From the NCBI GenBank assembly GCA_947311845.1, contig CAMZMU010000063.1, positions 120,484,135-120,548,134 on the forward strand: DNA of 64,000 nucleotides, given 5' to 3'. Positions 55,255 through 64,000 of the stretch are shown here, piece by piece. A model generated the notes under the pieces. It had not been told where the DNA came from. It saw only the letters and a list, made by a program, of their open reading frames with translations, and searched no databases. Position 1 is the stretch's first letter, and each line of letters starts with the position of its first letter. This DNA comes from Poa pratensis (lineage: Eukaryota > Streptophyta > Magnoliopsida > Poales > Poaceae). Both the position numbers and the translations under genes were made by a program.

Positions 55255-57500
55255 TTGAGAGAAAGCAATGAGCTAAGAAAATCACAAGCAATGGCCCATC
55301 CTGGACAAGGTTTTTTCCCGCCGGCCCACCACCAGAAAATGGAGGGAAAACTCCAGAGTCCAGAGTCCAGAAACATGCAACTGCAATGGCGGGAACATAT
55401 TGCTCTTTCCCCTCTGAGGGGTGAAGATTTGGATGGATGCACACACATAATCGGCGAGCTCCCACCCCAGCCGCAGCCGATGTCAATGGTGGATCTACAG
55501 CTCTGGATCTTCAAGCTGTTCCGACTTCATCCAGAAACACATGATCTCTTTGTTATGGGGTTTCTCAAGCAATACATCCCTGAACGGTGGGGAACCTTCG
55601 GAAACTCTAAGTGCGATCCAGAATGGTCTTTCGATCCATATGAGACTTTAGAGTATTTTGATTGGGAGAACTATTTTATTCTAACTGACAAATGCTGGCG
55701 TTCCTTTGCCAAGAAAATAAAGAGCAGAAATGTGATCCAGAAGTTCATGTTGTACGTGGAATCCTCTGAAACCAGGCACTATGATGCTCTGCTCAAGGCC
55801 GCAAACGGCGATTACTCCCAATTGGCACCAATTGTGTTTCCTGGGACGAAATCTTTGTCAAGATATAACCTTCTTGAGAAGCGGTTCCGTACTTTTTATG
55901 ATTCACACAACCATGCCCCGAGGTACCTTCAAAACCTTGGGGTTTTTTGGACATCAAGGATACAGAGGTTCCGGGCTATGAAGATCTCCGATCACCCTGC
56001 AGAGTTGACGGATTTCAGGTTCCGGGCCATGAAGATTTCCAATCACCCTCCAGAGTTCAACAATTCCGAGTCCTCAACCGTTTATTTTGGGCGTTTGCTG
56101 AATGTATACAAACCTTTAAGTATTGTTGTCCTGTCCTTTGTGTTAAAGGCACACCACTTTGCGGGAAATATCAAGGGGTTCTGTTGACAGCTGCAGCAAT
56201 AGATGTTAATGATTACGCTGTCCTAGTAGCATGTGCTGTGGTCGAGGGCGAGACCAAGGAGAGCTGGCTGTGGTTTCTGAGGAATGTCAAGCGAGGAGTC
56301 GTGAAGGAGCGATCTGGTGTCTGCATTATACACGACTACAGAAGGGAGTTGATCAGTGCTATAGATGACATTCAGAATAGCCAGCAAGAACCCCATCCAT
56401 GGAGAGATGTTCAAAACAGGTGGTGCATGGAACACCTAGCGGATGACTTCTTGGCGTATTTTGGCGACAAAGAGATGATGATGTTCAAGCTGCTTTGTCA
56501 GCAGAAGCGAGAAAGTAAGTTTGTTGACATCTGGAGGGAGCTAGACAAACTGACATTGAAATATATGGCAGAGAAAGAAGGCCGTCCTAATGGGGAAACA
56601 CAGCAGGAGTCTGTTGAGCATGGTGAAACAGAGCTTCAAGTACAAAGCTCACGCAACCAATTTGATCCAGTGGAGGATAAGGAGGAAGGAGATGATACTG
56701 ATGACAACAGCTACAAGATAGCAAAGTTCTCTGACTGGATCCATCAGAAACCAATGGAGAAGTGGTCACTGTTGCATGACACAAATGGAGCTAGGTATGG
56801 CATCATGAGCACTAACGTGGCTGATGTATATAACCTGGTCTTGAAGTGGATAAAGTACCTTCCTCTCACAGGGATAGTGGATGTGACATTCAAGCGCATG
56901 GAAGCGTACATAAAGAATGCAAGTGTTGTCAGTGATCCATCAATGAGATACCCCGTTCGCGTCCAAGATTACTTGAATTCGGAACTGCAAAAATCCTGGA
57001 AGCATGACGTGATCTATATGAACAGTGAGGATACAAATGTCTGTTTTGGTGACTTTAAGGTTCAGTGGGGGCATAAGAATGCAACTGTACAACTGAACTC
57101 GGCATACATTCGTACCATGAATAAGCCCAAAGGGTACGTAATCAGAAAAAGTGCCAAATGTTCATGCAACAAGCCGCAACTGCTTCACAAGCCCTGTTCT
57201 CATGTCATTGCTGTCTGCCGGCGCATTGGAGTTCCTGCTACTACTTATATTTCCCCGTACTACAGTCTATCTTATCTAGCCAAAATCCGGAGCGCAAAAT
57301 CTGATGTATCTAAGACCACACAAGACGGCAGTATTGTTTTGTCATCCTTGACAACTTGGATCCCTGACAAAAAATTGGAGTGTTACCTTCCTGTTTCTCT
57401 AACACCAGACCACACAGAAACTGCCATGGATAAGTATGAGAGGCAGTGCTTCAATAAAAGTGAATCAATTGCACGGTTCGAAGAGCCTATCTTCTATTAG
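55255..57500 (+). pseudogene. MULE (MuDR-type) transposase gene with one frame break
   Basis: The N-terminal frame (55255-56187; ATG 55255 or 55291) contains an unrecognised region and a 17-residue tandem repeat (FRAMKISDHPAELTDFR / FRAMKISNHPPEFNNS). The C-terminal frame (to 57500) has the MULE core (LFWAFAECIQTFKYC, GKYQGVLLTAAAIDVND, VVEGETKESWLWFLRNVK, CIIHDYRRELISA). A SWIM zinc finger CSCNKPQLLHKPCSH follows. The two frames join if one T is added to the T4 run at 56085-56088. The usual first catalytic Asp (VDGT in the family) is Lys here (VKGT), so transposition activity is unlikely even if the frame is real. Its 3' end is repeated at 47460 and 51600. Confidence 0.82.
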
Positions 57501-60020
57501 TATTATTTTGCAAATTTTTTTTTTGAATTTTATTATTTTGCAAGTTAGTCATATGTTGTATCCTAAATATGCAGTAGCCACTGAGTTTAAGTTATCATGT
57601 GAAATGCCTAAGTTCTATCAAGATTTTCGGTACTTCCTGCTCTCATGAAACTTTCAGGCAATATGGTTAGTAGGCCTGTGGTTGTGGGTGGATGGAAATT
57701 GATCCATTTGATGTGCTTTAAGATTAGAGCCTCTCTTACATTGAACCCATATCTTTTTTCCAGTTGTATATTGTAATTCCCTGACTATTTATTTTTGCTT
57801 GAGACTCTGATATGCACCAATACCAAATCATCATGCCGAAAGACATTAATTCTTAAGCTTTAAAAATACATTACTTATATTCTAATGCCTTTCAATGTAC
57901 AGTAATATGGCTACCGTGCTATTAGCAATTGTATGGCTTGTGATTCTGTTTTTTTCTCTCGAACATGCATCTAAATGCACGTCATTTGTATTATTAGAGG
58001 GCACTGAGATGGTGCAAAGTTTACAGCCAGCTCAGAAAACAAAAAAACAGAAAAGAAAATGGAAACAAAGCATGGAGCAAAACAAAAGAACGGTACAGCT
58101 ACCCTAGCTGAGTAGCAGCATCTGTTGGTCGAGCTTGGAGGGGCAACCGCCGAAGAGCTTTGGCACCTGCCATCATCCAGAGATTGGCCTCGTCGATGAT
58201 CTCGTCCACTAGGTTAGAGCCTTCGGGGGTGGCACGATCAAACACGCAGTCGCTTTGACGGTGCCACAGTTTCCACATGGACACATGGTAAGCAAGATGA
58301 TAGAACGTGCTCCTTTGACTCTTGCATAGCCCGTGCGCGCGCTCAACAGCAGATTGGAACCATTCTCAAGGGTGTCATCAGGCTGGGGGGAGATGTGCTG
58401 GAGCGACCAGTGGCTTAGGACCTGAAACCATACCTGCCTCGCAAAGGCACTGTCGGTCAGAAGGTGCGAGATCGACTTGTCGGCTTGGTCACATAGTGCA
58501 GCTGTAGGGTTGAGTAATCCACGGCGGATAAGGCGATATGTGGTCCAACAACGATTGCGAGTCACAACACAGGTGAAAATTTAACAATGGTATTCATTTA
58601 CACCTCCTGTTCATATGATGAGAATCATGGCATGTTTCTTGCACCATTGGTTCACACGTGTTTTTCTTCGCCAACCAGTTCCAGATCAATAAACAGTGTC
58701 CAACAGGCATGACTGACGATGAAATCCAAAAAAAAAAATCTTAGGGGGAGAGTTTTCAGTACAATTTTTATTAATTAAAAAGTACTTATGTACAGAGATA
58801 TTTCCAAACAAAAATAGTCATAAAGAGATTTTTTAAGGCAACCTAAAGTGTGCTAAGCTAATCTTTGAACTGTTGTGAATATTTGCTTCTTCTTTCGGAT
58901 ACCCACTAGGGAAGCTCATGCAGAAACAGGCTTTCCACGCAAGGAAGGTAGCATCTTGATTTCTGAAGATTTGGTTATTCGTGGAGATCCAGATGCACCA
59001 GTAAGCAAGACCAATTATTTCCTGTCAGGCCCATTTCCAGGGTCCTTACAATGCAGCCTGATAGATCATCAACAGCTTCAGCACTTCAGGATATCAAGGC
59101 GAAGGCTCGGTCTTTTGAATCTATCTGCTTTACTCGCTTAATCCATGGTTCATTGAGTCTGTAATGTGGCTACTCATGTACTCGCTTAGTCCATGGTTCA
59201 TGAAGCTAGCGCTGTGTCGGTAGGCGAGGTGCCAGATTGCATTCGGCAACTCGTTTGTGCTGAAAGTGTTGCTTCAGATTAATCAAGTGTTGGCTTGTTC
59301 CAAAAATAGAACAAAAAGAGACTGCACGGGGAGTACTTCAACAATATTATTGGAACATGAATAAAGGTACGAAAAAGATGCACGAGTGCACTGAAATTTG
59401 TGAACACCAACTTGGAATGTTATTCCCTCTATGGGTAATATATCTTACTAAGTACAACTGGCTAAAAGAAAAGAAAATAGAAAGGCGCCAAACGGTGCTG
59501 CTTTTGTAACTAGAAGTCTAGCAGACCCCTATTTGATGGTCTAACATTTATGTGACATCTTCACACAACATTAGCAGTTAATGTCCAATCCCCGTAGTAT
59601 CATCAATTTGTTCGAGATGTTTGACCAGTTTAATAAGAGGGCTACGCGAGTTTAGATTCTAGTTGGTACTACCATACAGTGTGTTGATCTATTGGGTAAT
59701 GCAAAAATGATATCGCCTAAGAGAAAGAAAAGAATTATCCATTCCTTTGCAAGCTATCTTGATTTCATGGTAGTTTATAAGGAAGGGAAATACGTGGCAG
59801 TGGATGGTCAACGGTTGGAGTCGATGGCCTAAACACTATGCCCCAACATAGATGGCAGCTGTTCAATGGTTTAATCACTTTCGTATTCGTCTGTCCTTAT
59901 CTAACATGGTTGCAAACAAACGTAGATAAAAAATCAAGTACTTAAAGTTCGAACTGGTCATCGGCCAAACATCAAGGTCAAGCGTCTGGACTGAGAATGT
60001 TTCACAAAATTCAATTATTT
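57385..60020. repeat. Flank block, copy 2 (MULE 3' end plus downstream DNA)
   Basis: Paralogous to 47460-49345, with the MULE gene attached in full on its left. It is longer because of a minus-strand LINE fragment (57946-58575). Otherwise it is collinear up to GAGAATGTTTCACAAAATTC near 60000. Confidence 0.85.
57946..58575 (-). mobile_element. LINE 3' fragment, minus orientation
   Basis: On the minus strand the sequence encodes an RT-associated zinc-binding region (TRNRCWTTYRLIRRGLLNP, LCDQADKSISHLLTDSAFAR) and then a C-terminal LINE segment (NLVDEIIDEANLWMMAGAKA), and it ends in a poly(A) seen as a T7 run near 57951. Stops and shifts occur. The insertion is absent from the paralogous block at about 48010, which defines its borders approximately. 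Confidence 0.75.
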
Positions 60021-60316
60021 TCATCACATAAGAGAGGACTGATGACTTTGCTGCAACGGACGTCACCTGTCTGATCAAGAGTTATTTGACTACTAATCAA
60101 TCCAGGCTTTAGCTTCAAGAGCTATTCCACATAGAGCCAATCGATAGCCGCCGGTACATATACATATCTAGATATATCAGTCGCATTCAAATTCTCTAAG
60201 ACGTCGTGAGACTCATGACGCGGATATAATTGTTCACTCCTCGTATCCTCACGCTGAAACAGCAATTCCCCATCCCCAAAATCAAAGCAATCAGCCATCC
60301 AGTTGTTCACCATTCC

Positions 60317-62707
60317 ATGTCGAAGAGCATGATGGCCGTCATCATCTTCGGCCTCCTCTCCCTGCACATTCCGGCGTGCCACACGGCGGCGACGGACACC
60401 ATCTCAGCTGGACAGGGATTCTCCGGCAAAGACAAGCTCGTGTCTGGCAACGGCAGGTTCGCGCTTGGATTCTTCCAACCGTTCAGTAAGTCCTCACACG
60501 ATGCTTCCAACTGGTACCTAGGCGTATGGTTCAACACAGTACCCAAGTTTACTCCAGCATGGGTCGCCAACGGCGATAAGCCTGTCATCGGCCCCACTTC
60601 ACCGCAGCTCACAATCTCCAGCGATGGAAACCTAGTCATCATAGACCAGACCAGCAAGTCCATCGTCTGGTCTACCCAAGCTAACACCACCACATCAAAC
60701 AACACCAGAGCCACGTTACTGGACACTGGCAACCTCGTCCTGTACAACAGCTCAAACTCTTCTCATATCTTGTGGCAAAGCTTCGATTACCCGACGGACA
60801 CCCATCTAGCCGGAGCAAAGCTTGGCTGGGACAAGGTCACGGGCCTGAAACACCGTCTAGTTTCCAGGAAGAACTCGGTAGACCCTGCCTCTGGCATGTA
60901 CACCTACGAGTTGCACGAGGCGGACGATTCTGTCGAGTTCAGGTTGGCAACACTGAAAAACTCGGCCGTACCATACTGGTCCAGTGGAAAATGGAACGGG
61001 CACTACTTTGGCTCGATACCGGAGATGACAGGTCGCCGGCTGATTAACTTCACGTTCGTCAACAACGAGCAGGAGGTGTACTTCACGTACACCGTGCTCG
61101 ATGACGCGACGATTGTGCGTTTCGCCCTGAATGTCTCTGGTCAAACCAAGATACTCCTGTGGGTGGAGTCCGTACAGGAGTGGGTACCGGCTACAGTAAC
61201 CCAAACGGCCAGTGCGATGTGTATGGCACCTGTGGACCTTTCACGACTTGTGAAGAGAACAAGCTTCCTTGCTGCATCTGTATGGAGGGCTTCTCCGTAT
61301 CATCGCCTGATGACTGGGAGTTGGAAGACCGAACAGGTGGCTGCACAAGGAACACTCCGTTGGATTGTGGTAGCAACACAAGCGTGACGAATGACGGGTT
61401 CTACCCTATGCCGTGTGTAGAATTGCCCGACAGCGGCCACGAGATAGGAGATCCTACGAGGGCAGGTGGATGTGCACAGGTCTGTCTGGGCAACTGCAAC
61501 TGCAACTGTACTGCATATTTGGATGATGGAAATGGATGTTTTGTCTGGGATCATGAACTGACCAATGTGAAGCAGAAACAATGTAGGGATACTGGCAATA
61601 ATAAACAAGCTACTCTTTACCTTCGACTTGCTGCAAGAGACTTGGAAAAGTTGCAGAAAAACAGAAGAAGAACAATCAATGGCCTTGTCGTTGGTGCTAT
61701 TGTTGTATCCTTTGGTTTGCTGTCACTCTTCTTGCTACTGATGATTAGGAGGTCGTATGCTCAAAGAATGAAAAACTTCAAGGTAGTGGTGGTGGCATTA
61801 TCGTGTTTAGGTACGCTGATCTGCAGCGTGCAACAAAGAACTTCTCGGACAAGCTAGGGGCAGGTGGTTTTGGTTCTGTATTCAAGGGGTTTCTAAATGG
61901 CTCCTCTGTGATAGCAGTTAAAAGGCTTGATGGTGCTTGCCAAGGGGAGAAGCAATTCAGAGCTGAAGTGAGATCAGTTGGGGTTATTCAGCACATTAAT
62001 TTAGTTAAGCTAATTGGTTTTTGTACCGAGGGCGACAAGAGGTTATTGTCTATGAACACATGCCAAATCATTCTCTTGATGCCCATTTATTTCGTAGTGG
62101 CGCTACAGGTTTGAAATGGAGCATTAGGTATGACATTGCTCTCGGAGTGGCTAGAGGGTTGGCCTACTTGCATGATAGTTGCCGGGATTGTATTATACAT
62201 TGTGATATTAAGCCAGAGAACATACTCCTCGATGCATCATTTATTCCAAAGATTGGAGACTTTGGGCTGGCAAAATTCCTTGGAAGGGAGTTTAGTCAAG
62301 TCCTCACTACAATGAGAGGAACTAGAGGGTATCTTGCACCCGAATGGCTCAGTGGAACTGTTATTACAGCAAAAGTTGATGTATACAGTTATGGCATGGT
62401 TTTGTTGGAAATTGTATCAGGAAAGAGAAATACTACAGAATGTACAGGCACAAGTAATGATGATTATCTCTATTTCCCTGTGCAAGTTGCAAGAAAATTA
62501 CTGGAGGGAGGTGTGGAGACTCTGGTGGACAACAATCTACATGGTGATGTCCATTTGGAGCAGGTCAAGAGAGCTTTCAAGGTTGCATTTTGGTGTATTC
62601 AAGAAGATGAGTTTGACCGGCTCACAATGGGTCAAGTTGTTCAATATCTTGAAGATTTTGTTGAAGTCGACATGCCCCAATTCCAAGACTACTACAAGCT
62701 ATTGTAG
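60317..62707 (+). CDS. G-type lectin S-receptor-like Ser/Thr kinase (three frame breaks)
   Basis: This encodes a plasma-membrane receptor kinase in one exon of about 797 codons. Start ATG 60317 (MSKSMMAVIIFGLLSL) gives a signal peptide. A bulb-lectin domain follows (LVSGNGRFALGFFQP, WVANGDKPV, LTISSDGNLVI, LLDTGNLVL, LWQSFDYPTDT), then an S-locus domain (YWSSGKWNGHYF), EGF-like (CDVYGTCGPFTTC), PAN (GGCAQVCLGNCNCNCTAYL) and a membrane helix (GLVVGAIVVSFGLLSLFLLL). The kinase has LGAGGFGSVFKG, VIAVKRL, HCDIKPENILLD and DFGLAK. The catalytic loop has Cys before Asp (HCD), so it is a non-RD kinase, the class often tied to immune signalling. Three -1 breaks (near 61190, 61782 and 62044) are each repaired by one base. 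All domains are conserved, so these may be sequence errors. Confidence 0.88.
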
Positions 62708-64000
62708 CGAATCCAGGCTCAAAATGTAAGCAAGACTATATTTACACAAACATATTAATTCGAGCATACCTTGTTGCAAATCTTAGAATATAAGCAGAGA
62801 CATGATAAGATCATCAGGTTCTGTCACAAGTATATTTGTATAATAATGATAAAAACTAGGTCGATTGTTAGGTCAATATACTATATCATTAACATGCCTA
62901 ATTGTATCTTTTCTATGTCCGTGTAGCTTATTGGTACCTTGACCAAGCTTCACAAGAGGCGCGGAATCTGAAAGATGCCGGAGGCAGCACACCGCACCTG
63001 GTAGCTTAACCTTGACACGAGGACAGGTTGATGAAATCATGGAGCTGAGCTTTCCTTCAGTGATCATCTAAACCCTGAAATACAAGTGTGAACTTAGCAG
63101 ATGTTCTGTTGAATGTAATTTTCGAACAGTCTATGAACTTATAAAAGGAGCTTGCATATCTTTCTAGTGCACGTGTGTTAAAAATATGTCCTAGTGGATA
63201 GCATATATATGATCCTATTTCGTTGTATCCATGATTCACTTAATGTTGAGTAATTTCATTTGTATTGATTAGCAAGTATATGAACTGATTATGAAACTCC
63301 AAACTCAACATGAATGATTATTCTAAATTGGTCCTGGTCGGAATTAATGTGAGGGCACATATAAATAATAGAGTAGCATATGTTTTGGTTAAAGACCATG
63401 TCTCACAGATCTTGAAGATAGAGATGTCGAAAACCCAACCTCAACCTTCCCAACGGGGTAGGACTAAGCACGCATATGATGGTCGGTAACTGTTAGCTTA
63501 ACAGCTTACAGCTGGATAACTATACAATTACTATGGTGGTAAATAATCTCCAAACGAATATAAATGTATTAACATAATCAAACAGAGGTCAAATTGAACG
63601 ATAGTCTGTGGTTAGGTATTGTTTGTACACAATTTCCATTTGAGATTTGACACCAAACGGCATCATTTATTTAGTACCACTATCTGATGGCTAAGCTAGT
63701 ATTATAGCAATTTCCACATTCCCATAGCTACGAACCATGCCCAAGCAATCAACCGCCTCAGAATACGGATACAAACCCATACGCAAAAACTGTCTATTTC
63801 TACTCTATGAACCCAAGAAAAGAAACTCTATATCTTTTCCAATTACTTCATGTCCTAGAGCATGCATAGAACACCAATTCATCTGTTACTCGTGTGGTCC
63901 TCTACTGGGCATGCAGATAGTTCTGCCAATTTGAACGAGCATGTTATCATGGACGAGATTGAACTCCTTCGGTGCGTGTCAGGTGCACAGTCAGAGAACA
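62708..64000. other. Downstream of receptor kinase, no gene recognised
   Basis: AT-rich sequence with short frames only. No domain, repeat pair or RNA gene was recognised up to the window end. Confidence 0.5.

Overview
This window looks like nuclear DNA from a Triticeae-type grass (wheat, Aegilops, barley or rye group). The evidence is intron-containing plant genes (F-box, PP2C, receptor kinase), GC-rich first exons, a Stowaway MITE with the cereal CTCCCTCCGTCCCAAAATAA end, and dense nested LTR, LINE, hAT, Harbinger and Mutator elements. The species call is inference from family composition; no search was run.

Layout. Bases 1-11492 are an almost identical direct copy of 22131-33656 (offset about 22.13 kb) and stop exactly at a 13-N gap (11493-11505). 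Past the gap a membrane-type PP2C gene lies on the minus strand (about 12.1-15.2 kb). A complete Copia element follows (17188-25366, 128-bp LTRs, TCAAG target duplication). Its integrase is split by a second LTR-type insertion (19738-22957, AACGT target duplication). Next come nested TIR elements, a GC-rich poly(A) retroelement, and a three-exon F-box/DUF295 gene (about 31.2-37.3 kb) whose 3.7-kb intron 2 holds a proline-rich exon fragment and a Stowaway MITE. A hAT element (37973-38926) interrupts an acidic-tail gene remnant. Region 39.28-43.20 kb is a tandem duplication of about 1.96 kb carrying HSP90 pseudogene pieces; a Harbinger element with TTA duplication sits inside the HSP90 remnant.

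From 44.8 to 60 kb there is a tandem family of F-box genes and fragments. They alternate with copies of one flank block that includes the 3' end of a MULE transposase gene; one fairly complete MULE gene is at 55.3-57.5 kb. F-box copy 1 is broken by a poly(A) retroinsertion and copy 2 by a 433-bp Mutator-type foldback element with 9-bp TSD. A G-type lectin S-receptor-like kinase (60317-62707) closes the window.

A recurring pattern matters for interpretation. Most frame breaks in otherwise conserved genes (PP2C x2, receptor kinase x3, MULE, Copia integrase, acidic tail) are explained by one missing base, mostly in a short homopolymer. The two 11.5-kb copies also differ mainly by such indels. 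This points to consensus indel errors and a possible false duplication at a contig end, so 'pseudogene' calls based on these shifts are provisional. I found no CRISPR, tRNA or rRNA genes and no clearly new biological system. The most interesting biology is the F-box/MULE-flank module array, the hairpin-forming Mutator insertion abutting a splice donor, and a Copia element with identical LTRs but a broken pol.
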